In this document: positions 16,796 to 25,230 of the stretch, piece after piece | Layout: every line of letters starts with the position of its first letter | Position numbering within the stretch: position 1 is the stretch's first letter | DNA from: Mucilaginibacter sabulilitoris | GTDB lineage: Bacteria; Bacteroidota; Bacteroidia; Sphingobacteriales; Sphingobacteriaceae | Assembly: GCF_034262375.1 (NCBI RefSeq) | Contig: NZ_CP139558.1 | Span: 558,001-622,000 of the forward strand | Direction of reading: 5' to 3' | DNA: 64,000 nt | Position numbers and translations under genes: made by a program | Notes under the pieces: generated by a model | What the model was told of the DNA's origin: nothing | What the model saw: only the letters and a program-made list of their open reading frames with translations | Database searches by the model: none

Positions 16796-17476
16796 ATGAT
16801 ACCTGCGCTATTAATCTGGCTCTATAAAAAATATCTGGGGCCTGCTCTAAAAAATAAAAACATCACCCCGGTAACCTTTATTAAACCGTTAACCATGGTG
16901 GCTACACTGTTGGCCCTGCTCTGTTTTTCGGGTGGTGTATTGGCGCAGGAACAAATTGTTAAATACAACGTACTGCATAGCGGCAAAGTGGTGGGCCACA
17001 TGGACCTGTACCAGAAACGTGAGGGCGACGACCTGTACCTTAAAATGACATCGCAGGTAAAAATGCGCTTTATCATGAGCATTAAGGTTGATATTCATGA
17101 AGAGTCGGTGTTTCAGAGTGGGAAACTCATAAGTTCGCTCACCCTTCGCAGTGTTAATGGCAAGGAAAAAGCCAACCGGCAAACCAAAGCCTGCGGCGAC
17201 TGCTACCAGGCCGTGGCCGAGGGTAAAAGCAAACAGCTGAATCAAAAGCACATCGGCCAAAACCTCATGCTGTTGTATTGCCATGAGCCGGATGATAACG
17301 CGCAGATCTATTCGGATAATTTTCAACAGTTTTTGCAGGTAAAACAGGTTTCGCCGCATGTTTACCGAATTGATCTGCCCGATGGTAACTATAATTTTTA
17401 TTCGTACACCAATGGCGTTTGCAGCAAGGTTGATATTCACCACTCGCTTTATACTATACAGATACAGCTGGCCTGA
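16796..17476 (+). CDS. Secreted DUF6134-like protein
   Basis: A 226-residue exported protein with an unusually long N-terminus: about 30 residues including KKYLGPALKNKNITP come before the hydrophobic stretch MVATLLALLCFSGGVLAQ (about 34-51). Either the signal peptide is extended or translation starts later (Met34 at 16895, which lacks a positively charged n-region). The mature part is beta-rich (YNVLHSGKVVGHMDLYQ, LYLKMTSQVKMRFIMSIKVDIHEESVF), as in DUF6134 proteins, with a CGDCY pair of cysteines. Only 30 bases separate it from the ECF sigma gene, so it is probably the first gene of that operon. Function is not known. Confidence 0.68.
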   Translation: MIPALLIWLYKKYLGPALKNKNITPVTFIKPLTMVATLLALLCFSGGVLAQEQIVKYNVLHSGKVVGHMDLYQKREGDDLYLKMTSQVKMRFIMSIKVDIHEESVFQSGKLISSLTLRSVNGKEKANRQTKACGDCYQAVAEGKSKQLNQKHIGQNLMLLYCHEPDDNAQIYSDNFQQFLQVKQVSPHVYRIDLPDGNYNFYSYTNGVCSKVDIHHSLYTIQIQLA

Positions 17477-17506
17477 AATGATGCTTTTCACATTCCCTTC
17501 ATAAAT

Positions 17507-18127
17507 ATGAATGCCAAACAAGCTATCTTTAGCGCAAACTTTCACCCCTTTAAAGTGGAATACAGCGATAGCACGGTCATCAGTTTATTGAAGCAGGGCG
17601 GCGAAAAGGCATTTGAATGGTTATTTAAAGAACACTTTAAAAGCTTGCATGCCTATGCTTACACTTTTTTAAAGGACGATGAAATGGCCGAAGAAATTGT
17701 TCAGAACGTATTTTGCCGTATTTGGGAAAAGCGCGAACTGCTTAAAGCCGACGGATCGCTAAAAGCCTACTTGTACCGGGCTGTACATAACGAAAGCCTT
17801 AACTATTTAAAGCATCAAAAGGTTAAGGCATCATTCGGGGTATATTATGCGGGACAGCAGCAAGATGAGGATGAGCAGGTATCGCACAAAGTGGCAGCGG
17901 CCGAGCTGCAAAAACATATTGATGCTGCCATGAGCGAACTGCCGCAGCAGTGCCGCATTATTTTTCAGTTAAGCCGGTTTGAGCAGCTTAAATACCAGCA
18001 AATTGCTGATCATTTAGGGCTTTCAATTAAAACGGTAGAAAACCAGATGGGCAAGGCCCTGCGGTTGATGCGCCAGAAACTGGCGGAGTTTTTACCTATT
18101 ATTTTACTTTTATTAATGAAATGGTAG
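17507..18127 (+). CDS. ECF RNA polymerase sigma factor (FecI-like, Bacteroidota type)
   Basis: A 206-residue sigma-70 factor of the extracytoplasmic-function class. Region 2 (-10 recognition) covers about residues 35-100 (FEWLFKEHFKSLHAYAYTFLKDDEMAEEIVQNVFCRIWEKR, NYLKHQK). Region 4 (-35 recognition) covers about 140-190 (LPQQCRIIFQLSRFEQLKYQQIADHLGLSIKTVENQMGKAL). The hydrophobic C-terminal tail (LPIILLLLMKW) is common in this Bacteroidota subgroup. The FecR gene starts 4 bases after its stop, so the two are co-transcribed; FecR is expected to hold the sigma factor inactive until a surface signal arrives. Confidence 0.93.
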   Translation: MNAKQAIFSANFHPFKVEYSDSTVISLLKQGGEKAFEWLFKEHFKSLHAYAYTFLKDDEMAEEIVQNVFCRIWEKRELLKADGSLKAYLYRAVHNESLNYLKHQKVKASFGVYYAGQQQDEDEQVSHKVAAAELQKHIDAAMSELPQQCRIIFQLSRFEQLKYQQIADHLGLSIKTVENQMGKALRLMRQKLAEFLPIILLLLMKW

Positions 18128-18131
18128 CATT

Positions 18132-19115
18132 ATGAATAATGCAGATACAAATATGGATGATGATCTGGTAGTAAAATATCTGGCCGGCGAGGCTTCGCCG
18201 GCAGAGGTTTTGCTGGTAGATGAGTGGGTTGCCGCCAGCGAAAACAACCGCAAGATTTTTAATGATTTTAAGCTGATATGGGACCAAAGCCCTATAACCG
18301 AAAGAAACGTAAATAAGGACGATGCCTTTATGCGCTTGCAAAACCGTATAAAACGCACACCAACAGCTTCTCGCAAAACAATCATAAAAAAACTAAAACC
18401 TGCACACTGGATAGGTTTGGCCGCATCGGTAGTGTTAATATGTACGGTACTTTGGCTAACCTTTAATCATGTTTATGATAATGGTTCAGTGTCATTTGTG
18501 CGGATAGACAGCAGGAACAAGGTACGTACACAAACCCTGCCCGACGGATCGGTTATTACGCTTAACGCCCGTTCAACCATTATTTATCCGTATAAATTTA
18601 CAAGCAACTTCAGGCCGGTGAGTTTGCAGGGCGAGGCTTTCTTTAAAGTTGCGCCTAACAAAGCAAAACCTTTTATAATCAAGGTAAATGATGTAACGGT
18701 TAGGGTGGTTGGCACGTCATTCAATGTAAAGAGCCGTAATGGCAAAACCGTAGTGATTGTGGAAACAGGCATTGTAAAGGTCATCAAAAAGCAAAACAGC
18801 ATTGACCTTAACCCCGGCGAAAGAGTAATCGTTACCCGCAGCCCGGGCACACTATCAAAAGAAACAATTAAGGGCAAGCTGTATAATTATTACATGACCC
18901 GGCAACTGGTATGTGATCATACACCATTACGCGAAGTGGTGCAGGCGCTTAACGATATATTTGGAGCACACATCAGTATAGCTAATAAACAGCTGGAAAC
19001 ACTGCCCATTACCACTACGTTCCAGGGTCAGTCGCTTGATGAAATTGTGGGGGTTATTTCCGATACCTTTAAGATCACGGTGGTTCGTAAAAACCAGCAG
19101 ATCATTTTTAAATAA
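18132..19115 (+). CDS. FecR-family anti-sigma/sigma regulator
   Basis: A 327-residue single-pass membrane protein. The cytosolic N-terminus (DDDLVVKYLAGEASPAE, about residues 8-45) is the sigma-binding segment. The membrane helix is at about 92-111 (WIGLAASVVLICTVLWLTF). The periplasmic FecR domain follows (RTQTLPDGSVITLNARSTIIYP and GEAFFKVAPNKAKPF, about 130-235), then a DUF4974 C-terminal domain (about 255-325; PLREVVQALNDIFGAHI). In known systems it receives a signal from the STN domain of an outer-membrane protein and controls its sigma factor. Its genes lie on either side: sigma 4 bases upstream, STN protein 15 bases downstream. Confidence 0.94.
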   Translation: MNNADTNMDDDLVVKYLAGEASPAEVLLVDEWVAASENNRKIFNDFKLIWDQSPITERNVNKDDAFMRLQNRIKRTPTASRKTIIKKLKPAHWIGLAASVVLICTVLWLTFNHVYDNGSVSFVRIDSRNKVRTQTLPDGSVITLNARSTIIYPYKFTSNFRPVSLQGEAFFKVAPNKAKPFIIKVNDVTVRVVGTSFNVKSRNGKTVVIVETGIVKVIKKQNSIDLNPGERVIVTRSPGTLSKETIKGKLYNYYMTRQLVCDHTPLREVVQALNDIFGAHISIANKQLETLPITTTFQGQSLDEIVGVISDTFKITVVRKNQQIIFK

Positions 19116-19130
19116 AACTTTCTGCCTGCG

Positions 19131-20813
19131 ATGGATAGCTTACGCCGATATATCATTTTGCTTCTGATGATTTTGATGATCCCGGCCGTAAGCCTTGGTG
19201 CCGAATCTATCCTTGCCAAAAATATATCGGTACACGTAAGTAACATGCGTTTAGGTACGGTGTTAAAAACCATCGAACAAAAGGGCAATTTCACCTTCTC
19301 CTACAACAGCAATATTGTAAAAACCGATAGCCTGGTAACCGTTAATGCCGATAACTGGACCATTAAGGAAGTGCTTGACCATATGCTCATGAATCGCTTT
19401 GAGTATAAAGAAACCCGCAACTTCGTTATCCTGCGTTATGCTCCGCTTGAATTGTCGTTAACTACCGAAAAGGCCATTGTTGAAAAAGATGTATACAGCA
19501 TCAGTGGTTTTGTGGCCGATGAACATACCGGTAAAAAATTGGCAAATGCCAGCGTGTATGAGCGTGCCCTGCTGCAATCGACCCTTACCGATAAAGAGGG
19601 GCATTTTGAACTGCAGCTTAAAAACAACGGCAAGCCTGTACTGCTCACTGTAAGTAAAGAGTTTTATAAAGATACAACCATCACTTTTTTAGACGGTGTT
19701 ACCATAAACCCGGAGAGCGCTAACAACTCAACCGACTATGCGGTAAACGATGATAATAACGGCATTGAACGAACACCGCTCGGGCGGCTTTTTATATCAG
19801 CCAAACAGCAAATACAATCGTTAAACCTGCATGGCCTCATTGCACAGGCCCCGTTTCAGGCATCGGCCATACCTGGCGTAAGCACCCATGCCGAGTTTAG
19901 CGGACAGGTAGTGAACACGGTTTCGTTAAACGCGGTAGGCGGTTACAATGCCGGTGTCGACGGTTTTGAGCTTGGGCTTATTTTTAACCTCGACAAAGGC
20001 GATGTTGGCGCGGTTCAGATAGCAGGTGTGTTTAACGTGGTGGGGGGCAATGTTAACGGCATTCAGGTGGGCGGCCTGTATAATAATGTGCTGGGCAGCG
20101 TAAGGGGTATACAATTATCACTCCTGCATAACAGCGTAAAGCGCGATCTTAATGGCATACAGCTATCAGGTTTATATAACCATACCCGCGGGCAAGTAAG
20201 GGGTATACAAACGGGGCTGGGCAACATTGCCGGGCAAAAATTCAGCGGCATACAGGCTGGAGTTTTTAACTATGCCCGTAACCTGAGGGGGGTACAGCTT
20301 GGCCTTATCAATGTTGCGGATAGCTCATCGGGTTATAGTATCGGTTTAATAAATATTATACGTTATGGCTATCATAAGCTGGCCTTATCAAGTAACGAAA
20401 CGGTTAATGCCAATGTCGCCTTAAAAACGGGCAGTAAGAACTTTTATGCCATCTGGCAGGCTGGTATGCGGGTAAACACCGACAGCAAACTGTACGCCTT
20501 TGGCTTTGGTTTCGGCAGGGAGCTCGGTCTGGGCAACCGCGTATCGCTCAACCCCGAATTAACGCAGCACTACATTTACCAGGGCAACTGGGCCCGCACC
20601 AACCTGCTGAGCCGGTTAGATGCCGGGCTGACCTATAAATTCAGTAAGAATTTCTCTATAAACGCCGGGCCATCGCTAAACCTTTTTTACTCAGATCAGC
20701 GCAGCCCTGTTAATGGCTATGCTTATGTTAGGGATATGCACCATAGTTTTATCAATAGCAGCAATAGCTGGAGCGGCTGGATAGGCTGGACGGTTGGGGT
20801 AAGTTTCTTTTGA
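19131..20813 (+). CDS. STN + carboxypeptidase-regulatory-like + surface-repeat outer-membrane protein
   Basis: A 560-residue exported protein. Signal peptide 1-23. STN domain about 30-103 (VHVSNMRLGTVLKTIEQKGNFTFSY, WTIKEVLDHML), the part that talks to FecR in TonB-receptor systems. CarboxypepD-reg-like domain about 122-205 (SISGFVADEHTGKKLANASVYE). Then, at about 285-415, some eight units of about 20 residues follow the pattern GIQ-x-GGLYN-x(6)-GxVR, as in LA_2272-type surface-repeat proteins. The C-terminal beta-strands end in aromatic WTVGVSFF, suggesting outer-membrane insertion. There is no TonB plug. It is the last gene of the sigma/FecR cluster and is a likely signal receiver without TonB-dependent transport. 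Confidence 0.82.
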   Translation: MDSLRRYIILLLMILMIPAVSLGAESILAKNISVHVSNMRLGTVLKTIEQKGNFTFSYNSNIVKTDSLVTVNADNWTIKEVLDHMLMNRFEYKETRNFVILRYAPLELSLTTEKAIVEKDVYSISGFVADEHTGKKLANASVYERALLQSTLTDKEGHFELQLKNNGKPVLLTVSKEFYKDTTITFLDGVTINPESANNSTDYAVNDDNNGIERTPLGRLFISAKQQIQSLNLHGLIAQAPFQASAIPGVSTHAEFSGQVVNTVSLNAVGGYNAGVDGFELGLIFNLDKGDVGAVQIAGVFNVVGGNVNGIQVGGLYNNVLGSVRGIQLSLLHNSVKRDLNGIQLSGLYNHTRGQVRGIQTGLGNIAGQKFSGIQAGVFNYARNLRGVQLGLINVADSSSGYSIGLINIIRYGYHKLALSSNETVNANVALKTGSKNFYAIWQAGMRVNTDSKLYAFGFGFGRELGLGNRVSLNPELTQHYIYQGNWARTNLLSRLDAGLTYKFSKNFSINAGPSLNLFYSDQRSPVNGYAYVRDMHHSFINSSNSWSGWIGWTVGVSFF

Positions 20814-20858
20814 GGGGGTATGAACGGCTTTTGTTATAATAATTGGATATAAGAGGGT

Positions 20859-20930
20859 TGTCATGTTAAGCTTGTTGAAGCATGGTGGGTTGGCCTCTCC
20901 GCGCGATCCTTCGACAAGCAGGATGACAGG
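20859..20930. repeat. Dispersed intergenic repeat (TGTCATGCTGA family)
   Basis: TTGTCATGTTAAGCTTGTTG...GATCCTTCGACAAGCAGGAT, then GACA. It aligns throughout with the reverse complement of 13745-13816, including the middle GCATGGTGGG. A short palindromic CCCGAA...TTCGGG unit of the 3920-3940 type follows at 20975-20996. Confidence 0.75.
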
Positions 20931-21014
20931 CCAAGCAGAAGCTTTCTTATATACTTGAAACTATGCTTAAGGGACCCCGAAATAAATTCGGGATGATTTG
21001 CCGCTATTGCAAAC

Positions 21015-21044
21015 AAAAGCCCCGACCAGTTGGCCGGGGCTTTT
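21015..21044 (-). terminator. Bidirectional rho-independent terminator
   Basis: AAAAGCCCCGACC / TGGCCGGGGCTTTT stem (13 bp with a G-T pair), with A/T runs on both sides. It serves the HtrA gene on the minus strand and can also stop read-through from the STN gene. Confidence 0.85.
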
Positions 21045-21072
21045 GTCAATCACACTATTAATTAAAATTTGC

Positions 21073-22608
21073 TTATTGTACCTGGAACATGTTGTTAAAG
21101 TTTGTTCCGTCTGGATAGTAGCCTGAAATGACCAGGTTGCCGTTACGCAGGTTGGTAATCGCTTTATCAATATCGGCTACGCTGTTTATTGGCGATTTGT
21201 TAATACTGGTAATAATAGAACCTACCGGAATTTCAAAATCATCAAACACACGGCCCGGACGAACCTGGGTTACTTTAACACCAGAGTTCACATGGAATTT
21301 AGCTTTTTCGGCCTGGGTTAACGGTTGGAAGCTTGCTCCCAGTTTATTAAACAGTTCCTCTGCCGATTTTGAAACAGCAGCGGTACGGTTTGTTGGGGTA
21401 GCATCGGCTTTAAGCGTTACTTCAAAGTTTTTCTCTTTGCCATCGCGTAGCACGGTCATGTTTATTTTATCGCCCGGCTGTAAACGGCCCACGCGTTCTT
21501 GCAGGTCTGAGGATTCATATACTGCAACGCCTTCTACTTTTTCAATAACATCGCCTTTTTTGATGCCAGCTTGCTCTGCGCCGCCACCAGCTACCAGGTC
21601 ATTAACATATAAACCGTTATTGTTGGTTATACCCAGTTGCTGAGCAACATCAGGGTTAAGTTCGGTAAAGCTTATACCAACAAACCCACGTTTTACAGTA
21701 CCGTATTTTTTAATATCGTTCAACACTTTTTTGGCCAGGTTAATCGGGATGGCGAAACCATAACCTTCATAAGAACCTGTATGTGATGCTATAGCCGCAT
21801 TAATGCCAACCAGCTCGCCTTTGGTATTTATCAGGGCGCCACCGCTGTTACCAGGGTTAATAGCCGCGTCGGTTTGAATAAACGACTCGATCGCTTTATT
21901 AAGCCGTGGCTGTGTTTGGTTGCGGGCACGGCCAAATGGATTATCATCGTCATTATTTTCGCTGCCGATGATATTAATATTACGGCCTTTGGCACTTACA
22001 ATACCCGCGGTTACAGTTGAGTTTAAATTAAACGGATTACCTACGGCTAAAACCCACTCGCCTACACGTACCTCATCAGAGTTACCCAATTTTAAAATAG
22101 GTAGGTTGTCTGCGCTGATCTTGATCAGGGCAAGGTCGGTATTAGGATCGGTACCAATTACTTTAGCCTGGAAAGTACGGTGATCATTAGTGGCAACTGT
22201 AATTTTATCTGCCTTTTCAACAACGTGGTTATTGGTTACAATATAACCATCGGGCGAAATGATAACACCTGAGCCAGATGCCATTTGCGGGCCACGCTGC
22301 GGTGCACGCTGTCCAAACATATCACCAAACATTTGTTCCAGCTTGTCCTGGCTGCCGCCCGACTGGCTGCTGTATGTGGTACGAATATACACCACCGCCG
22401 GAGTTGCCACCGCTGCGGCCTCCGTAAAATCAAGCGCCCCGGTTGATGATACAACAGGCGCCGCGGCCTTATTGCTGGTGTAGTAAACTTTCTGTTTTTC
22501 TTCAAAGCTCATATTGTCGGCATATTTGCTTTCAATTACCTTATATGCGCCTAAGGCCAGTGCACCTCCTACAAAAGCGGTTAATAGTGTTAAACCTATC
22601 TTTTTCAT
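21073..22608 (-). CDS. HtrA/DegP-type periplasmic serine protease (Do family)
   Basis: A 511-residue envelope quality-control protease. N-terminal membrane anchor or signal (IGLTLLTAFVGGALALGAY). The trypsin-like domain carries the catalytic triad: His in TNNHVVE (about 127), Asp in NTDLALIKI (about 157) and Ser in NPGNSGGAL (about 249). Two PDZ domains follow (about 300-390, GLYVNDLVAGGGAEQAGIKKGD; about 415-505, GVKVTQVRPGRVFDDFEIPVGSIITSI). The long Gln/Gly-rich loop LA (SGGSQDKLEQMFGDMFGQRAPQRGPQ) is normal for DegP-like proteins. It is transcribed alone and ends at a strong terminator. Stress induction is likely but not visible in the sequence. Confidence 0.95.
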   Translation of the reverse strand: MKKIGLTLLTAFVGGALALGAYKVIESKYADNMSFEEKQKVYYTSNKAAAPVVSSTGALDFTEAAAVATPAVVYIRTTYSSQSGGSQDKLEQMFGDMFGQRAPQRGPQMASGSGVIISPDGYIVTNNHVVEKADKITVATNDHRTFQAKVIGTDPNTDLALIKISADNLPILKLGNSDEVRVGEWVLAVGNPFNLNSTVTAGIVSAKGRNINIIGSENNDDDNPFGRARNQTQPRLNKAIESFIQTDAAINPGNSGGALINTKGELVGINAAIASHTGSYEGYGFAIPINLAKKVLNDIKKYGTVKRGFVGISFTELNPDVAQQLGITNNNGLYVNDLVAGGGAEQAGIKKGDVIEKVEGVAVYESSDLQERVGRLQPGDKINMTVLRDGKEKNFEVTLKADATPTNRTAAVSKSAEELFNKLGASFQPLTQAEKAKFHVNSGVKVTQVRPGRVFDDFEIPVGSIITSINKSPINSVADIDKAITNLRNGNLVISGYYPDGTNFNNMFQVQ

Positions 22609-22795
22609 TTATATTTGCCTTTCTTTATTTTGTTTATATAATTTAACAACTCAAATTTAATACCATATAGACGATATTATCAACGATAAGTTATTGCGTT
22701 TTTTGTTAAATTTTGTTAAATTAAGATTAACCCGGCTGCTTTGATAAGCCCTTCAACGGATTAAAGCTAAGTAGTTGATATTAAATGACATTATT

Positions 22796-23581
22796 GTGAA
22801 TATACGATTTTATAAATACCAGGGCGCAGGCAATGATTTTATATTGGTTGACAATCGCGAAAATAAGGTAGATCATGCTGATCCAAAACTTATTTCGGGC
22901 CTGTGCGACCGCCGTTTTGGTATTGGCGGCGACGGTATGATGTTTCTGCAAAATAAAGCCGGTTTTGATTTCGAGATGGTTTACTATAATGCCGACGGAC
23001 AGCCCAGCAGCATGTGCGGAAACGGGGGCCGTTGTATTGTAGCCTTTGCAAAGTTTCTGGGTATTATTGATACCGAGACTGAATTTTTGGCGGTTGATGG
23101 TCTACATCATGCCAAAATTGCTGACAGTGGCGATTGGGTGAGCCTGCAAATGATTGATGTTGACCGCATTAATACCGATAATGATGCCTATGTACTTAAT
23201 ACCGGCTCACCGCATTATGTAAAACAGGTTGAAGACCTGGAACACCGCAACATATACCAGGAGGGAAAAGCCATCCGCAATAATGCCACCTACCGCGAAA
23301 AGGGTATCAATGTAAATTTTGTTGAACCAAAAGATGACGGCTACTTTGTACGCACCTTCGAACGCGGTGTAGAAGACGAGACGTTTGCCTGCGGAACCGG
23401 TGTTACCGCTGTTGCTTTGGCTATGGCGAGCCATAATCGTAAAACCGGGCAAATCACCACCCCTATTAAAGTTTTAGGAGGCGATCTTAATATCCGTTTT
23501 AATTATGACGGCAAAGTGTTTACCGATATTTTTTTAGAAGGCCCGGCCGTACAGGTGTTCAGCGGTGAGGTGGAGATTTAG
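22796..23581 (+). CDS. dapF: Diaminopimelate epimerase
   Basis: Converts LL- to meso-diaminopimelate for lysine and peptidoglycan synthesis, without a cofactor. The two catalytic cysteines are Cys74 in SSMCGNGGRC and Cys199 in FACGTGVTA. The substrate-binding N-terminus FYKYQGAGNDFILVDNR is intact. An in-frame TTG lies at 22775, but the GTG at 22796 (reading VNIRFYKYQGAGNDF) gives the usual N-terminus and a normal length of 261 residues. It stands alone, divergent from the HtrA gene. A dispersed repeat and a possible terminator follow. Confidence 0.95.
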   Translation: MNIRFYKYQGAGNDFILVDNRENKVDHADPKLISGLCDRRFGIGGDGMMFLQNKAGFDFEMVYYNADGQPSSMCGNGGRCIVAFAKFLGIIDTETEFLAVDGLHHAKIADSGDWVSLQMIDVDRINTDNDAYVLNTGSPHYVKQVEDLEHRNIYQEGKAIRNNATYREKGINVNFVEPKDDGYFVRTFERGVEDETFACGTGVTAVALAMASHNRKTGQITTPIKVLGGDLNIRFNYDGKVFTDIFLEGPAVQVFSGEVEI

Positions 23582-23615
23582 GTTTTTATTGGAGTGACCT
23601 TATTCACATCCCCCA

Positions 23616-23710
23616 GTCGTGCCGAATTTATTTCGGCATCCTACATGCGAGGTTCTGCAACAGCAACTAAACTATTCCTGAGAGATCCTGAAACAAGTTC
23701 AGGATGACAA
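23616..23710. repeat. Dispersed intergenic repeat, about 95 bp (copy related to 25468-25562)
   Basis: It starts GTGCCGAATTTATTTCGGCA (a small palindrome) and ends GAGATCCTGAAACAAGTTCAGG then ATGAC, with a second palindrome TCCTGAA..TTCAGGA. The copy at 25468-25562 has the same two palindromes with the same spacing. Confidence 0.8.
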
Positions 23711-23740
23711 CCTGTTTTATAAAATAGGTGCTAAAAAATA

Positions 23741-23771
23741 AAAGCCCCCTGGACTTGCTCCGGGGGACTTT
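23741..23771 (+). terminator. Possible terminator hairpin downstream of dapF
   Basis: AAAGCCCCCTGG ... CCGGGGGACTTT forms a stem with a one-base bulge. No T-run follows, so its efficiency is doubtful. Confidence 0.35.
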
Positions 23772-23989
23772 CAACCTAAACCTTATCACAATTAAACCGG
23801 TAAGTTTACCAGTTCGTATAGGGTTATACAATTACTATACCAAAATTTATTTGGGCTTTATATTTTGTTATTATATGATGTGTGTTTATTTAACACAGGT
23901 GAAAATCTGATGTTTAAATTACATAACACCTTGTAAACTGACCACTTGTATGGCCAATTGTCGGTTTTGGCATACACAGTGTACAGCAT

Positions 23990-24487
23990 TTATACATGTT
24001 TGGCAGTCTTTTTTCTGCGCAGGTAGGCATCGCCTAAAAATAAAGCAAGCACAACATCAAATATCAAAAACCATTTTAAAAATGGTCCGCTGAAAAGGTT
24101 ATTGGCATTGGGCAACTTCACGTTTCCAGGAACATCCACACTTAACTTTACGCCCGATAAACTAACACTGGCAAATGCAAATACCAGTAAGGTGAGGATA
24201 GTAACCGCAAAGAAAATACCTATACCCAAAATGATGCGTTTATCAATAGCGGCTTTAAGCGGTTTGCTGGCATTTTCGGTGCGAATAGCTTCCATTACAT
24301 TGTAAGTGAAAGCCATAGGCGGCTCATCCAGTTCAATAGCCGCAAACTCCTGGTTAAGCGTCATCAGCTCCTGATATTTTTTGGCATATGCCTCATCCTG
24401 CTCAATAAGCCTGGCTATGACTTCCTGCTCTGCCGGAGTGCAGGTTCCATCTATATAATTCCAGAGTTGTTCTTCTATCTTGTTCAT
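23990..24487 (-). CDS. Membrane partner (likely anti-sigma factor) of the ECF sigma gene
   Basis: A 165-residue protein. The N-terminal 60 residues are helical (NKIEEQLWNYIDGTCTPAEQEVIARLIEQDEAYAKKYQEL), resembling the sigma-binding part of anti-sigma factors. One or two membrane segments follow (RIILGIGIFFAVTILTLLVFAFASV, about 85-109; FLKWFLIFDVVLALFLGDAYL, about 135-156). The zinc-binding HxxxCxxC of the ZAS class is missing; the only Cys is in DGTC. Its start overlaps the sigma gene stop by 4 bases (ATGA), so the two are translationally coupled. An anti-sigma role is inferred from position and layout only. Confidence 0.7.
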   Translation of the reverse strand: MNKIEEQLWNYIDGTCTPAEQEVIARLIEQDEAYAKKYQELMTLNQEFAAIELDEPPMAFTYNVMEAIRTENASKPLKAAIDKRIILGIGIFFAVTILTLLVFAFASVSLSGVKLSVDVPGNVKLPNANNLFSGPFLKWFLIFDVVLALFLGDAYLRRKKTAKHV

Positions 24488-25062
24488 ATCAGTTCTTTCA
24501 CCTCCTGTTTTAAATTACGCTCCAGTCGTTCTTTTAAACGCTGGCGTGCCCTAAATAGTTTAACCTTCACCGTATTGGGTTCCATACCCATTGTCTGGGC
24601 AATTTCTTCAAGCGATTGCTCCCCTTTATAAAACAGGGTAATGATAGCTGCATCATCGGGCAGCAATTGTTCAATGGCTTGGTTCAGGTAAAACGATCTC
24701 GATTTATTTTCTACATTATTAGCATAACCCGATTCATGATTTTCAATTTGGATATACGTATTTTCATCATCTATTGAATCGGTTGCTACACGCTTCTTTC
24801 TTAAAAATGTCATGGCCGTGGTATAAACTATACTGTACAGCCAGGTGCTAAATTTCGACTGCCTCTGGAACGATGCCAATGAACGGTACGCTTTTATAAA
24901 ACAGTCCTGCGCAATCTCCTCGGCATCTTCCCTGCCCTTTGCAAAACGCATGGCCAGTGTAAATACAAAACGCTGGTGCCGTTCAACCAGATCGGCATAG
25001 GCCGATTGGTTACCCGCCAGGGTTTCTTCTATAAGTTCGATATCTGAAAGCTTGCTCTGCAT
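24484..25062 (-). CDS. ECF RNA polymerase sigma factor (RpoE-like)
   Basis: A 192-residue sigma-70 factor. Region 2 is at about residues 20-90 (YADLVERHQRFVFTLAMRFAKGREDAEEIAQDCFIKAYRSLASFQRQSKFSTWLYSIVYTTAMTFLRKKR). Region 4 is at about 130-182 (LLPDDAAIITLFYKGEQSLEEIAQTMGMEPNTVKVKLFRARQRLKERL). Unlike the FecI-like factor at 17507 it is not next to a FecR or receptor gene; its partner is the small membrane protein that overlaps its 3' end. The regulon is unknown. The start MQSKLSDIELIEETLAGNQSAY fits the family. Confidence 0.93.
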   Translation of the reverse strand: MQSKLSDIELIEETLAGNQSAYADLVERHQRFVFTLAMRFAKGREDAEEIAQDCFIKAYRSLASFQRQSKFSTWLYSIVYTTAMTFLRKKRVATDSIDDENTYIQIENHESGYANNVENKSRSFYLNQAIEQLLPDDAAIITLFYKGEQSLEEIAQTMGMEPNTVKVKLFRARQRLKERLERNLKQEVKELI

Positions 25063-25180
25063 TTGTTACAACCTCTCTGACGCCGTGGGTTTAAGTTAGG
25101 TTACACTGCTTATGTAAAAATACTGAAAATCCCCCAAACCCCTAAAGGGGGAGCTTTTGATTTACATACCGTTAGAAAAC

Positions 25181-25214
25181 AACAAAGCCCCCAGAGTTAC
25201 CGGGGGCTTTGTTG
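25181..25214 (-). terminator. Bidirectional terminator hairpin
   Basis: AACAAAGCCCCC / GGGGGCTTTGTT, a 12-bp perfect stem, lies 17 bases downstream of the small gene at 25231-25386. On the minus strand it is followed by TTGTTTTC. Confidence 0.7.
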
Positions 25215-25230
25215 TTTATTTCAAGCAGCA

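Larger units (their letters stand above)
23582..23989. other. Intergenic region, about 400 bases
   Basis: No gene seen. It contains a dispersed repeat (23616-23710), a GC-rich hairpin (23741-23771), and then A+T-rich sequence with nothing recognisable. A 60-codon open frame at 23728-23910 runs through the repeat and hairpin and is not credible. Confidence 0.6.

Noticed and set aside
23728..23910. 60-codon plus-strand frame after dapF
   Set aside because: It crosses a GC-rich hairpin and A+T-rich intergenic sequence and has no coding character.
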